NCBI RefSeq assembly: GCF_964204645.1
Contig: NW_027437456.1
Location: forward strand, 1 to 64,000
Length of the DNA stretch: 64,000 nt
Source: Tubulanus polymorphus
Taxonomy: Eukaryota; Nemertea; Palaeonemertea; Tubulaniformes; Tubulanidae
Reading direction: 5' to 3'
Positions 44,450 through 56,078 of the stretch are shown in pieces. A program made the position numbers and the translations under genes. A model generated the notes under the pieces. The model was given only the letters and a program-made list of their open reading frames with translations. It did no database searches and was not told the origin of the DNA. The first letter of the stretch is position 1. Every line of letters starts with the position of its first letter.

Positions 44450-45800
44450 ACACGATTGTTCACAGCGACGCTTCGCGCAATCCACAGGGACTTGTCACGA
44501 TTGATAATGGATGAGACCAATGATGGGGGTACCAGTATCCCTGCTACTGTATAATAAAATAACAAGGGTGGCAACAAATTTTCAATCTGACAATGACTTC
44601 TCCACTTCAATCGACTGTAATTCCAAAAATTCTGAACCGATTCACATGAAATAAGCTTTAATACAACCTAGAAGACTTTCTGCTTCGAACGAGCCTTCAA
44701 CCACCACTCTTGGACAATTATCTCACAACGAAATCACCTTTTTTTGACGAGAGATAGCTCAAAATGGAGGTCTACCGATTCTATGGTGGACAGCAAAATG
44801 GTCGTTTTTTTCACTTCAAACGATGATTTCTATGTGAGATCTTAGAGAAAACCCCAACAAACCATACATTTTTTAAAACTACGCGGTCATACTTGTACGC
44901 TTATTTCATTTATTTGTATAATCCACGCGATGGGTGAGCTCACAAGCTCAAAATCGAAAATGAGGACGAACACGGCGTTCAACTTGTCATCAACTGGGCG
45001 GCCATTTATCACGTGATATCGTAGTAACGGGCTAAATATTTCACGCGCACTGATTGGCTTAGAGATTTCGAAAAACATTACAAAATTTATTAAAAGTTCT
45101 GTTAATTAATAAAATATCCGTATTATGAAAATATAGTGCAACATTCGTCTGAGGGGTGGTATTATTAGTAAATATTTCCTTTTTTCAAGTCTACAGACGT
45201 AGACTTGTCGCGGTTCTATTAACATAGCCCGAACCTATTCACGTCACGTGATTAATGGCCGTCAGCGCGATAGTGCGAGGTGACTTTTTCGTATATTTGT
45301 TCGATTTTGAGCTTGTGAGCTCACCCATCGCGTGGATTATACAAATAAATGAGATAAGCGTACAGGTATGACCGCGTAGTTTTAAAAAATGTATGGTTTG
45401 TTGGGGTTATCTCTAAGATTTCACATAGAAATCATCGTTTGAAGTGAAAAATACGACCATTTTGCTGTCCACCATAGAATCGGTACACCTCCAATTTGAG
45501 CTATCTCTCGTCCAAAAACGGAGATTTCGTTGTGAGATAATTGTCCTAGAGTGGAAGTTAAAGGCTCGTTCGAAGCAGAAAGTCTTCTAGGTTGTATTAA
45601 AGCTTATTTCATGTGAATCGGTTGAGAATTTTTGGAATTACAGTCGATTGAAGTGGAGAAGTCATTGTCAGATTGACAATTTGTTGCCACCCTAGTTTTT
45701 TATATTATACAGGGATAGTGGACCTGGTCATTGATATTGGTTTTATTCATTCACTATCAATTGTGACAAGTCCCTGTGTCGCAATCAAACAGAAAGTTAG
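44450..45800. mobile_element. Long inverted repeat, arms about 500 bp
   Basis: 44450-44965 and 45302-45800 are inverted copies (for example GAGCTCACAAGCTCAAAATC against GATTTTGAGCTTGTGAGCTC, and CACAGGGACTTGTCAC against its reverse). They are separated by about 340 bp containing GGGCTAAATATTTCACGCGC. It resembles a foldback or long-TIR element. No gene is inside. The right arm and what follows were copied again at 46671-47068. Confidence 0.75.
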
Positions 45801-46017
45801 CATCAGAAGGATGGATCACTTTCAACGTACACAAAATGGCGATCGCCCTTCCGTTGAATTGAATTGCCGTTGTAGGGAATCGGCATACGAAACGGACGGC
45901 ACTCGGACGATAGTCCGATCCGCGCAACAATCCGACGACCATCGTAACACCCCGAAATTGTTTATAGCATTGCAAACACTATTTTATTTAATAACGTATC
46001 ATGAATAAAATTTAAAG
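45606..46017. repeat. Segment A, direct copy at 46671-47068
   Basis: Nearly identical from CGGTTGAGAATTTTTGGAAT to TATCATGAATAAAATTT. The first copy overlaps the right arm of the 44450-45800 inverted repeat. The second is inserted directly after GTAATACA at the end of segment B1 (compare GTAATACAATGATATG after B2), which suggests it moved as a unit. Open frames across it (45673-46008) have no domain. Confidence 0.75.
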
Positions 46018-46032
46018 ATTGGGCTTCATGTA

Positions 46033-46662
46033 TCAGGTAGGCTGTATGAATTTTTTTTCAGTTAAAAATGTAGCAAAATTGAAATTCTTGTTGTTGATAT
46101 AATTCATTTGTTATATAGGCATTTCATTGATCAAATGAATATGAAGATCAGGAGAGCTAATCAGCTGCTTGAAGAAGTTTGTCAGGTAGGGCCTAAATTG
46201 TCATTGTTGTTGTGATGACATATTCTATGTCTTCAACATTTTTTAACAGAAATCACTTTTATTCACTGGTATTTTCTGTTTTAGGTTTATGGTTTTACAA
46301 CATTTATCAGTCATGATGACTTTGATGAATATCTAAATGACTTTTTGTGTGCCGATGGATTTCATTTTAGTCGGCTTGGTATCAAGAAGATGGCGGCTTC
46401 TTTATTTGAAAACATGAGATGGTAAGCAGAATAGTATTTAATTGTAACCGCAAACATGGAGTTTTTCATTAAGACCTTTATCTCATGTGTGACCTGTTAC
46501 TCGGGTTGGTTTTCTATAAGATCAATAAGCAGTAGTGTTTGCAGCTTTCGTTATCTGACTATATGGGTTATTGTGGTTGACAATTCTTCGAAAATACTGT
46601 TTGCTAATTATCTACCAACCGACCAACCAGTAGTTTGACCTAATAAAAAACATGCATTTTGT
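46033..46662 (+). pseudogene. Duplicated SGNH exons, upstream copy (B1)
   Basis: Nearly identical to 47804-48432, 1771 bp downstream. Contains exons 46119-46185 and 46285-46421 with intact GTAGGG and GTAAGC donors, encoding MNMKIRRANQLLEEVCQ and the SGNH C-terminal block with DGFHFSRLGIKKMA. No exon matching 47718-47808 lies upstream, so this copy is probably a partial duplication. It could still act as an alternative exon set. Confidence 0.65.
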
Positions 46663-47717
46663 AATACATCGGTTGAGAATTTTTGGAATTACAGTCGATT
46701 GAAGTGGAGAAGTCATTGTCAGATTGACAATTTGTTGCCACCCTTGTTTTTTATATTATACAGGGATAGTGGACCTGGTCATTGATATTGGTTTTATTCA
46801 TTCACTATCAATTGTGACAAGTCCCTGTGGCGCAATCAAACAGAAAGTTAGCATCAGAAGGATGGATCACTTTCAACGTACACAAAATGGCGATCGCCCT
46901 TCCGTTGAATTGAATTGCCGTTGTAGGGAATCGGCATACGAAACGGACGGCACTCGGACGATAGTCCGATCCGCGCAACAATCCGACGACCATCGTAACA
47001 CCCCGAAATTGTTTATAGCATTGCAAACACTATTTTATTTAATAACGTATCATGAATAAAATTTGAAGATTGGGATTCGCTTGGAAATATGACACATATA
47101 TTTCATGTAAATCGGTCACTTGAAAGAAGAAACAATTAATTAGACCGTTTGAATTTGATTTGTATTTATTTAATTCCGGGATTATAGACTGGTTGCCTGT
47201 CCCATTCAAATTGAAGATAGATACCGGTAACCAGTCTACCTGGATTAAAGCTGTATAGGCAACAAACTCCACATTCACGAATTACGTGGCTGTCAGATTG
47301 CAAAAACCGTTTAATAAACAGACCGCATTCAAGCAAAAAATGGATGCTGAAACCGATTTTTCAAAATGTACGCCCCTAGTGGTTAAAATAGGAACTAATC
47401 ATGTGAGGGGTTCGTTCCATTTAGTAACCAGGTACATGTGAATGAATTTTTATAGAAATCCATTGATACTCCTAGTCGATATAGATGAAAATGCGTTTTC
47501 CAGGGTATTTATAACTGCTTAAGATAAAGTAATGAAATATCGAATGCTTTCATCTTTTGTCTCTCCAAATAAGAAAATTATCATTTTGCCGTAATCTGGC
47601 CAATATTAACACTTGGTGAGAAAATACTTGTGAAAAGATAGTTGGATTTATGCTAACAACTTTTTTATTAACCTTGAATAATGTAACCGAAATAACTGAT
47701 ATTGATTTTCATTACAG

Positions 47718-48677
47718 GGCCGAAGTCCAGTGAATGTGCGGGATGAGATGGTGTGCCTTTTCAGCAGACTACGATCATTCAACCCACAGTGCCTGATATA
47801 TGTATCAGGTAGGCTGTATGAATTTTTTTCAGTTAAAAATGTAGCAAAATTGAAATTCTTGTTGTTGATATAATTCATTTGTTATATAGGCATTTCATTG
47901 ATCAAATGAATATGAAGATCAGGAGAGCTAATCAGCTGCTTGAAGAAGTTTGTCAGGTAGGGCCTAAATTGTCATTGTTGTTGTGATGACATATTCTATG
48001 TCTTCAACATTTTTTAACAGAAATCACTTTTATTCACTGGTATTTTCTGTTTTAGGTTTATGGTTTTACAACATTTATCAGTCATGATGACTTTGATGAA
48101 TATCTAAATGACTTTTTGTGTGCCGATGGATTTCATTTTAGTCGGCTTGGTATCAAGAAGATGGCGGCTTCTTTATTTGAAAACATGAGATGGTAAGCAG
48201 AATAGTATTTAATTGTAACCGCAAACATGGAGTTTTTCATTAAGACCTTTATCTCATGTGTGACCAGTTACTCGGGTTGGTTTTCTATAAGATCAATAAG
48301 CAGTTGTGTTTGCAGCTTTCGTTATCTGACTATATGGGTTATTGTGGTTGACAATTCTTCGAAAATACTGTTTGCTAATTATCTACCAACCGACCAACCA
48401 GTAGTTTGACCTAATAGAAAACATGCATTTTGTAATACAATGATATGTATGTTGTCAACTTTTCAGGAATTTACATGATTGCTATTGAACTGCTGGATGT
48501 TTAATTTTTTTTAAATTACTATCTAAAGGAAACCGATGCAAGTGTGTGAGGAGAATTTTGCTGCAGATGACTATGACTTCAACTATCCTCCCTTATCTAA
48601 TTTCACACGTCCAGTGGAAGTAACCAATGAATTTCCACGTTCATACTCGAGTGTTTGTGCTTTGCAGCCAGCATTAT
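47718..48677 (+). CDS. SGNH-hydrolase-like domain exons
   Basis: Exons 47718-47808, 47890-47956, 48056-48192 and 48529-48677, all with GT..AG borders. They encode FSRLRSFNPQCLIYVSG (the strand before the oxyanion region), NMKIRRANQLLEEVCQ, then FLCADGFHFSRLGIKKMAA, which carries the D-x2-H block V of SGNH/GDSL hydrolases. The N-terminal serine block was not found, so catalysis is uncertain. The join between the first two exons is out of frame by one base, and both duplicate copies share this, so the lesion predates the duplication. Later exons join in frame towards the protease domain downstream. Confidence 0.6.
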
Positions 48678-48770
48678 GTAAGTATAAGAATGATACTTAA
48701 AATGGCATTTTCAGTTTAACGCATTGGAACATGTAATGAAAAATATTGGATTATTTTCATTGATTTCAAG

Positions 48771-49518
48771 CTGAACCAAAATCTGAAAGTGTAGTGATCT
48801 CATGTAGACGAACGAGAATCATTTCAAGGGTTAAAACTGACAAATCAACGAGTACCCGACAATCTAAGAAGAAACATCTCAGAAGACGACATGTGAGGAA
48901 ACAGACAACAGTGAAGAACACTGATTTTAGGACTACAAACCGGTAAATAATCATGATTCCAGATACCATTTCTTCAGAATATTCAATGTACCGCAATGTA
49001 ACCTTTCTATTTTTCAGGTGTGATTGTTTAACTGTGGAGAAAGTAAAGAAGGATATTTGGATTGGTGAGCAGTCTTCAACATATGCAGCTGTTCGTCAAC
49101 CTGCTAAGAGACTGGAGTGTTGGTGCAACAAATTTCATTATGAAAATGACATGGAATTGTTAGATCATGTGATAGATCACCATGTATCAAGGTAAAAACA
49201 TTGTAAAGCAAAGCTGAAATTATTTCTAAAACTTATTACTGTATTTTCAATGAATATGAGTATCTTACTTATATTCATTGCCTTACTAAGGCAGAATACG
49301 CAACAGCTGCACTAATGAATTACGGAATAATAAGTTATTAGGCTCTTAATAATCTTTTTGGTCATTTTACTGTTAGTATGATGTTGTTTGACTTGTCTAC
49401 TTATGAAGTTGTGAATATAATTAATGCGAGATTTTAAATTTCCTTTCAGAGAAAAATTGCTGATAGGAAATATAGAACAGAATTGTAGGAGCAAGAAACC
49501 TAATGACATTACATCAAG
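48771..49518 (+). CDS. Basic and cysteine-containing linker exons of the composite gene
   Basis: Exons 48771-48942, 49018-49191 and 49450-49518 join in phase with each other, with the SGNH part and with the large exon at 49591. The first is strongly basic (RQSKKKHLRRRHVRKQ), a likely nuclear-localisation or DNA-binding patch. The second has cysteines and histidines (CDCLTVEK, RLECWCNKFHYEN, HVIDHHVSR) that might bind zinc. No named domain. Confidence 0.65.
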
Positions 49519-49590
49519 GTAAATATCAATTTGGGTGGTCATGAAACAATAACATTTCCCTGATTGATACTGATGGAAATTATTTTTAAG

Positions 49591-50880
49591 GTCAAGCGGT
49601 GGTGGATATGAAGAGGAAGTTATATTGATCAGCGATGATGAAACCAGCGACGTGAATGCAGAGACTACAACTAATGAGACAACAACACTCAGCGATGGAC
49701 TTGAGCATTTTTCAACATTCAATATTCCAGAAACCAGATCATCAACTAGTGTCGATTTTGTTATTTGTTCTGAAGAGTGCGAGAAAGCAGATCAGTCAAG
49801 ATACACACCACCTTTAAACCAGCTAAACCACATCAAAACTCAACTTCAAGATAGACTGACAAGTGGAACAGGGCACGCACATGTAAAACTTGATTATGGA
49901 TGCTTTAGTTTGGGTGAGATAAACAGGTTTATTTATATTTTAACTATTGTCAAAGCAAAGACAAATGAATTTAAGAAAGTATGTGACTGGTTTAATTCTG
50001 AGCCCTCCAACCACCCTCTTACAGAAACAGTCACCAGTGTTAATAATTTAAGATATTTCTTTGAGTGTGTAACTAAAATGGCCGATGAAAGATTCATTCA
50101 ACTTATGAATTACAGTGCTCAAGTTGATGAATTGCAAACTATGTATTTAGATAAATGGTATGAAGGTTCGATTATGCATGGCTTTGCCAGTTTGATTAAT
50201 CATACCTCTCCCCATGTGTTTGCTGATATTATGAATCAGACATTTTCCCTGTTAATTTCTGACCGTCTTTTAAAAAGGTTTGGAACTATTGAACAATGTG
50301 ATAGAATGATTCTTTTCCTTCATGTTGGTTGCATTAATATTACTGTTTTAAATGCTCACAATGCTAATCATTGGGCCCTTGCGGTTTATGATAAGGCTAA
50401 CAACAAGCTTTTTTATTTGGACACATTGGGATGGTCCTGTCCAATAGCATTAGTGGCTAATATCAATGAATTATGTTCAAATTTAAAACTACCATTGCCC
50501 ACTCTAATTTGTTGCCATGATGCTGAACAGCATAATACAAGCCGCCCAACTGTCAATTGTGGTAGGTGATGTGCACCTCTTTATCGGATTCAAACATGTG
50601 GTTCTGTCTGCGGTCCATCTGCTGTTCTCATTGGATGTCTTGCTGACCAGGATATTGAGGAATTTTCAAACCTAACTAGTTTCAGTCCTGTATCTTCAAA
50701 ACTTGCGTATTTACGTGATATAAGCAAACATTCACATTTTATACGCAAAGTTCTTATTGACTGGATAATTGGACAATCAATTCAGTTGAGTCATATTTTT
50801 TCGACTGAATCTCCAGTGATGCGAACAGAGAATCGTTTAGCATCTAAACTGAAGCGGAAATGTACGAAAATAATCTCAAT
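49591..50880 (+). CDS. Ulp1/C48-like cysteine protease domain
   Basis: A large exon after a TTTTTAAG acceptor. An acidic start (VILISDDETSD, like a SUMO-interacting motif) and a helical middle lead to the protease: LHVGCINITVLNAHNANHWA with the catalytic histidine, KLFYLDTLGW with the aspartate, and QTCGSVCGPSAVLIGCLA with the nucleophile cysteine. These fit the Ulp1/adenain clan that cleaves ubiquitin-like proteins. An in-frame TGA at 50567-50569 lies just before the catalytic cysteine. The frame runs into a GAT/GGT microsatellite at 50885-50980. Confidence 0.75.
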
Positions 50881-50883
50881 TCC

Positions 50884-50884
<1 letters not shown>

Positions 50885-50921
<37 letters not shown>

Positions 50922-50980
50922 GTGATGGTGATGGTGATGGTGATGGTGATGGTGATGGTGATGGTGATGGTGATGGTGAG
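50885..50980. repeat. Coding microsatellite (GAT)n(GATGGT)n
   Basis: About 12 GAT followed by 9 GATGGT units. In the protease frame it reads an Asp run then Asp-Gly repeats. The frame before it (ending at 51001) and the frame after it (51000 onward, KTSFKDDDKITPV) differ, so a frameshift lies in or next to the repeat. Confidence 0.85.
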
Positions 50981-50989
50981 AAAAACGTC

Positions 50990-53819
50990 ATTCAAAGATG
51001 ATGATAAAATTACTCCAGTATGCCATAATATGTCCACAGTAAGTCATTCAGAATATACACACATTGACCTCAAGAAATCTCAAGGCCCTACTAGAAACAG
51101 CCCTGTAGTAGATGGAAAATGTTTTAACAAGGTAAGTGACTTGATAAGAGGGAAACCAATGATTCATCATCGATACAGGTACAATAAGCATACATTGGAA
51201 TTGAAAGTCACTTTGAAAACTGGAAAGCGGTTGCATAAGACATTCTTATGTACAGATGCTGGTAATGATGATAAAGTTTCAATGGATAAAATCAATGAGT
51301 TTTTGAACAATGGGGAGGCTTGTAATTGGATTCTAGAATCAAATAAAATTCAGTGGTAAGAAGATGGTGTATTAGAAACTGGTGTAGAAACCAAAAATTA
51401 TTTCAGTAAATTTACATTTGATATCACCAAAAAAGTAAAAATGTTTGACAATAAAAATGTGCGTGCTGTTTATCCAGGGAATCAAACAGCTATGAAGGTA
51501 TCGGTTACAGAAAAGGCTGGATGGGGGAAAACTCATAGATTTGATGAAAAATATGAGTTCATATCAGGAATCAATGAAAAACCTGATGGAAAAATTGTTG
51601 AATTGATCATAAAATGTTCATCGAAATCAAATGATTGTCGCTCCGCATGTGGTGAATTACTTAGTAGTTTAGACAGATCAACAAAAGCTATGAACTGTAC
51701 TGCATGTGGTCTAAACTTAGAATTGCCTAATAACATTTGTGAACACTGTGCATCTACGTCGAGTCAGAAATGGATTTTAGATGTTAATGGTAGAAAACTT
51801 TGTAGTACTTGCTACAATTATAAATTGAGAACAAACAGGGATCGGCCAGCCCAGATAAGATTAAATAATCAATCAAAACGCTTTCATCACCCTCATCTAG
51901 TTTGCGATTGGAAATTAAAGCTTGTCTTATATGGTGATAACCTTTCAATGTGGAAGGTATATAAACATTGCGATAATGATAAATATCATAAGAATGTTCC
52001 TGTACAATTAAATAAGCGTCCATCCCTGGCAACCAGAGATAAATGGGATCAACAACGAATTGTACTTAAAGCTACTCCAAAACAAGTTCTTTCTGCTACA
52101 AACAATCAACAGAAAGTCCATTTGTCAAATGAAAATGAGGAAAGCTCCTCATCAAATCATACATTAAAGCAAGTAAGTGATCGATTGCGTTATATCGATA
52201 GGGAGGCTGTTAGAAAAAGTATGCGAAGCCAAGATGATATCCCTTTGATTGGCTCAGATTGGCGCAATACTGAAAAACTATTAGAGACTGAAGTAGAATC
52301 GGTGATTTTATTTCAAAGAGGAGATCGCAGTTTTAAAAGAAATTATCATTTTGTATTAGCTCCTGAAAAAAATCTTTCATATTTATCAAAGTTTGGGCGT
52401 TCGGTTATAGGAATGGATGTTAAACATGATTTCAATGCAGTTAGATTTAAAACAAGCTTTATTACATTTACTGATAGTTTAAATGAAGGTCGTATAGCAG
52501 CAGCTTCAGTGAGCAATTCCGATGATGCAGATTCGCATGCTCTGTCGCTTCAGATTTTATGTGCTAATACACCTTGTCAAAGAAAAGAATGTCAACATCC
52601 TAGAAAGTTCTATATATACAATGATGGCTGTGGTTTTTTCTCAATCCGTCCATGTTCTTTCATTCAAGCCCTTTCTCCTCTGGTTCAACATGACAAAGAT
52701 ACTGCCCTTAAAAGGGGAGCATCATTAAATGGTTTGCTGTCTGTACTGTGTAATTTTCATGCTTTACAGTGAATTCGACGTACTTTGAATGACAATTCAC
52801 AATTGAAATTGCTTATCAGGCCATTAGAGAAAGGATTTAAATGTGTTATGCGCTCATGGGATGAACCTTCTCGCAATATCCTTGCTAAAGAATTTCTTAA
52901 ATTTATAAAGAATAATATCCCTTCAAATTTACTAAGCGATGACTCAAAAAAAAAATTTGATAAATTATCTTGAGACAAATAGGTTTTCATCCGAAACATG
53001 GTCAGACATATTTAATGCTGCGCCATTATATCGTACCATAGCTACTGAACGTCACAATCCCCTTCTTATGACAGACAATGTTACTGAACGAAAATTCAAA
53101 GATATAGATTCAACGTATTTAAGCAATCATCTCAACCGTTTGATTTCAATTTTTGTAGTAAAAATACTCCGTTATGTATTTGATAATGATTTAAAAGCGG
53201 CCAATTTAAATTACCAAAAATCTTCAGAGAAGATTCGAACTATACGAAAGAAGACATAAGTGCGAGAAACCTGTGATAGAGCACTTGAATTAGTAAAGGG
53301 TGGATTTTTGGTTGCGTGTGATGGAGATGGTTGGGGTGTTTTTGAAAGTCCTCGTAGAAAGTCGAATAGAAATAAATGCGGGTCTGAAGATCTATCAGAT
53401 GAGCCGCTGCCTGATCAATTTTTGAAAGTGTCAGAATGTTAGAAGATAGATTACCATCAAGTACACCTATAAGTAGTCAGTTTCTCTCCTCCTGTGATTT
53501 TAATCAGATCTCTAATGAACACAGTTATGATATGATCAGCAAATGTCGCAGTTATGTTGGAGACTTAGATTCACTTGCTGCGAGACTTTATTTTAAGTAT
53601 TTATTCACCTTGGTTCCGGATGCAATACAAGAGAAAATAGGCGATAATTCTCATATAGTTAATCTTCAACTAGGTATTTGTAGCAGCGAAGCATTTATTA
53701 TGAAGGGTCAACCTTACTTCTGCAAACATCTATTTGCCCTAATGGCTCACAACAAGAAACTAAACAGTGTTGAAGCAATCATTTTTTTCTCAGAGTTTAA
53801 AAAAAATCATATACTTTGA
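50990..53819 (+). pseudogene. MULE-like transposase with GATA-type finger and SWIM-like motif
   Basis: Continues the composite gene. Residues after 51660: CEHCASTSSQKW to LCSTC, with spacing C-x2-C-x17-C-x2-C, a GATA-type finger. Near 52400: SVIGMDVKHDFNAVRFKTSF, resembling the first catalytic block of Mutator-like (MULE) transposases, then LLSVLCNFHALQ, like the C.WHV block. Near 53680: SEAFIMKGQPYFCKHLFAL, SWIM-like. In-frame stops: TAA 51357-51359, TGA 52770-52772, TAA 53257-53259. Frameshifts: near 52972 and 53436. Between lesions the frame is long and clean, so decay is recent. The MULE assignment rests on motifs read by eye; other DDE families are possible. Confidence 0.65.
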
Positions 53820-53837
53820 TAGTTCATTTAAAAATGT

Positions 53838-53883
53838 TGACTGCCTTCCGGAAGTCATGGAAGGCAACCTGGATCCGCCCCTG
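53838..53883. mobile_element. Lone right end of the hAT family
   Basis: TGACTGCCTTCCGGAAGTCA then CCTGGATCCGCCCCTG matches the right end of the hAT element (25372-25417) base for base except for a few changes. It is a very short internally deleted copy or fragment between the SWIM and zinc-finger parts of the composite gene. Confidence 0.75.
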
Positions 53884-54063
53884 ATAAATTAGGAAAAACG
53901 GTACTCGATGAAAAGATTGACTTGTCACAAAATGTAATTAGTGAACCAAAATAAACCAGCTGAAAGTGAATTGCAAGTGAATCATAATAAAGAAAACCCC
54001 GACTTAGGTATTGATAATGAAGATGATATTGGTAATGATGACTCGACTGTAGATAAAAAAAAC

Positions 54064-54718
54064 ATGTGAAGTTACTTCAGACCTAAAAGAAACAAATAAA
54101 AGTGTTCCTGTCAACACAAATAAGACAGTTCTATGTTCGTTATGCGTAAAAAATAATTCTGAATCTCCTTATATTTGTTCAAGTCGTCCGGAGCTTGATA
54201 AACATATATCTGTTGTCCATGACCTAAAACTTATCATGTGCTCAATATGTTGGGCATCGGGTGTTACTTTATCTTTTCCTAGTATACCACATTTAGAAAA
54301 ACATGTTAAACTTGTACATAAATTCAATAGAGTTAAAAGAGTTAAATACTCAAAGACTAGAAATAAGAATGTCACAGAAAAAATATCAGAGGTAAATAAA
54401 TGTAACAATGAAGTCGATTTGGAGAAATTAACAAACAATATTGGTTCCCCTGGTATTCGAAATATTGCTAAGTTAAAACTAAAAGATGTCTGTAAAGATA
54501 AGAAAGAGAAAAGTCCATCTGAGATTATGGCAGAAACAAAAATACAAACACAATGGAGGTGTCCTGTATGCAAACAGAATTGTAGCTCTAACCCAAGTAA
54601 ACATCAATCAATTGGGTGCGATACATGTGACCAATGGTTTCACTGGAAATATGTTGGTTTGACTGATGAACCATTGACTGAGAAATGGTTTTGTCTTTGC
54701 TGTGACCCGAACATGTAA
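54064..54718 (+). CDS. C2H2-like fingers and PHD finger, composite gene C terminus
   Basis: Open frame from about 54064 to the TAA at 54716-54718. Two C2H2-like fingers (LCSLCVKNN to HISVVH; MCSICWASG to HVKLVH) are followed by a lysine-rich linker and a PHD finger: WRCPVCKQNC, IGCDTCDQWFHWKYVGL, EKWFCLCC (C4-H-C3). PHD fingers read histone tails; in a transposon one could guide insertion, but that is inference. An acidic frame at 53955-54069 leads in with a one-base shift near 54065. No other lesions here. Confidence 0.7.
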
Positions 54719-54756
54719 ATTCCTTCGATTTTGCTTTGAGAAAGTTGCGGAGCGAG

Positions 54757-54792
54757 TACCTGGGAATAAAAACGTGGGAAGGGTGATTTCTC
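54757..54792. repeat. Direct repeat with 57176-57210
   Basis: GAGTACCTGGGAATAAAAAC followed by GTGGGAAGGGT recurs 2.4 kb downstream with one change (GGGAACTAAAAC) and similar following text (TTTCTCTGTGACTT against TTTCTTCATGACTT). They may mark the two ends of an inserted or duplicated block. Confidence 0.6.
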
Positions 54793-54884
54793 TGTGACTT
54801 TTTTGAAGTGCAGCAATTCTCTTACAAGAAAAACAAGAAATCAAAGTCTGTCACTCCAGGGCTGACGTTTTCTTTTTTTACCGC

Positions 54885-55213
54885 ATTATGTGATAGTAGA
54901 TTTCATTGAGTGAAAATTGTTATGTGATAGTAGATTTCATTGAATGAGAGTGGTTAAGTGATAGTAGATTTCATTGAGTGAGAGTTGTTATGTGATAGTA
55001 GATTTCATTGAGTGAGAGTTGTTATGTGATAGATTTCATTGAGTGAGAGTTGTTATGTGATAGTAGATTTCATTGAGTGAAAATTGTTATGTGATAGTAG
55101 ATTTAATTGAGTGAGAGTTGTTATGTGATAGTAGATTTCATTGAGTGAGAGTTGTTATGTGATAGTAGATTTCATTGAGTGAGAGTTGTTATGTGATAGT
55201 AGATTTCATTGAG
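54885..55213. repeat. 34-bp minisatellite, about ten copies
   Basis: Unit TTATGTGATAGTAGATTTCA plus TTGAGTGAGAGTTG, period 34 bp, with one unit shortened by three bases near 55030. Non-coding, downstream of the PHD exon. Confidence 0.9.
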
Positions 55214-55644
55214 ATCTAATGTTTAATACAAACTTGTGGATTCATCAACATCTTTCTTTTTTCAGATGGATTTATCTGCATGTGGGTTTATTTATCCCTT
55301 TTCTTATTCTGCCCATCCCTCTCAACATGTACCCTCATGTATTTACATTCCATCACATTGTGTTGCGTAATAGTTATTGAAATAAATATACAGCTGTACA
55401 ATTTAAACTTTCATCTCTTTTAGCTTTATATGGTATTGTATATTGTATAACAATTATCAAAATTAATATTCAATTTAAACTTTTATCTTTTAGCTTTATA
55501 TGAAAAGGTAATGAAATTCATGTTTTAACTATATACATGTACTACACATTCACTTGTAAACATTCTTGCACGCGTACAATATTCTTCGTGCTGGTTTCTT
55601 ACTGGTGCTTTTGTTGCTTAGGTTTAATATCTCACATCTCTATG
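55214..55644. other. No gene seen
   Basis: AT-rich; CAATTTAAACTTT..TTTTAGCTTTATATG is repeated at about 55400 and 55470. Confidence 0.45.
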
Positions 55645-55646
55645 TA

Positions 55647-55835
55647 CAGTCAACCCCCCTCCTCGATATACTGCGCCCAAATCGGTGCAGGACAATTTTC
55701 GCTGTGTAAAGAGTATGGCAGTATATCGGCGTGTGTTTTACTATATATTTGTATGGAGTAATACATAGAGCAAACCTGGTCGTAGGCATGTGTGGCGGTA
55801 TATGGGAGGGCGGGGCGGTATATAGGGGTAGACTG
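55647..55835. mobile_element. 189-bp MITE, Tc1/mariner-pogo type ends
   Basis: Inverted ends CAGTCAACCCCCCTCCTCGA and, from the right, CAGTCTACCCCTATATACCG, each flanked by TA. The CAGTC.ACCCC start is typical of pogo/Tigger-like MITEs. Non-coding. Confidence 0.75.
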
Positions 55836-56078
55836 TACTTCTTTCACTTTAATATTATTTATATGATTTATTCCAGTGGTATTGTTTTCTCTTTACATCT
55901 TTGTTGTTCTTGTTTTACTTTGATTATAGACGTATTGTTTTTCTATACATCTGTGTTGTACTTTTTCTACTTTGATATATTATTTATTATAGATGTATTG
56001 TTTTTCCCTACAATTTTGTTGTACTTGTTTAAGTTATGTATTGTTTTTATAAATCCTCGGTAGAGAGTCGAGTTAAAT

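Noticed and set aside
45673-46008. 111-codon frame, duplicated at 46724-47059
   Set aside because: The duplication is of DNA including an inverted-repeat arm; the start is not in a Kozak context and there is no domain.
47039-47278. Minus-strand frame containing DWLPVS, reminiscent of LINE C-terminal DWLPV motifs
   Set aside because: Only one short motif and an inverted ACTGGTTACC repeat around it; too little to call a reverse transcriptase.
50791-50991. Minus-strand serine/proline-repeat frame
   Set aside because: The antisense of the GAT/GGT microsatellite inside the protease exon.
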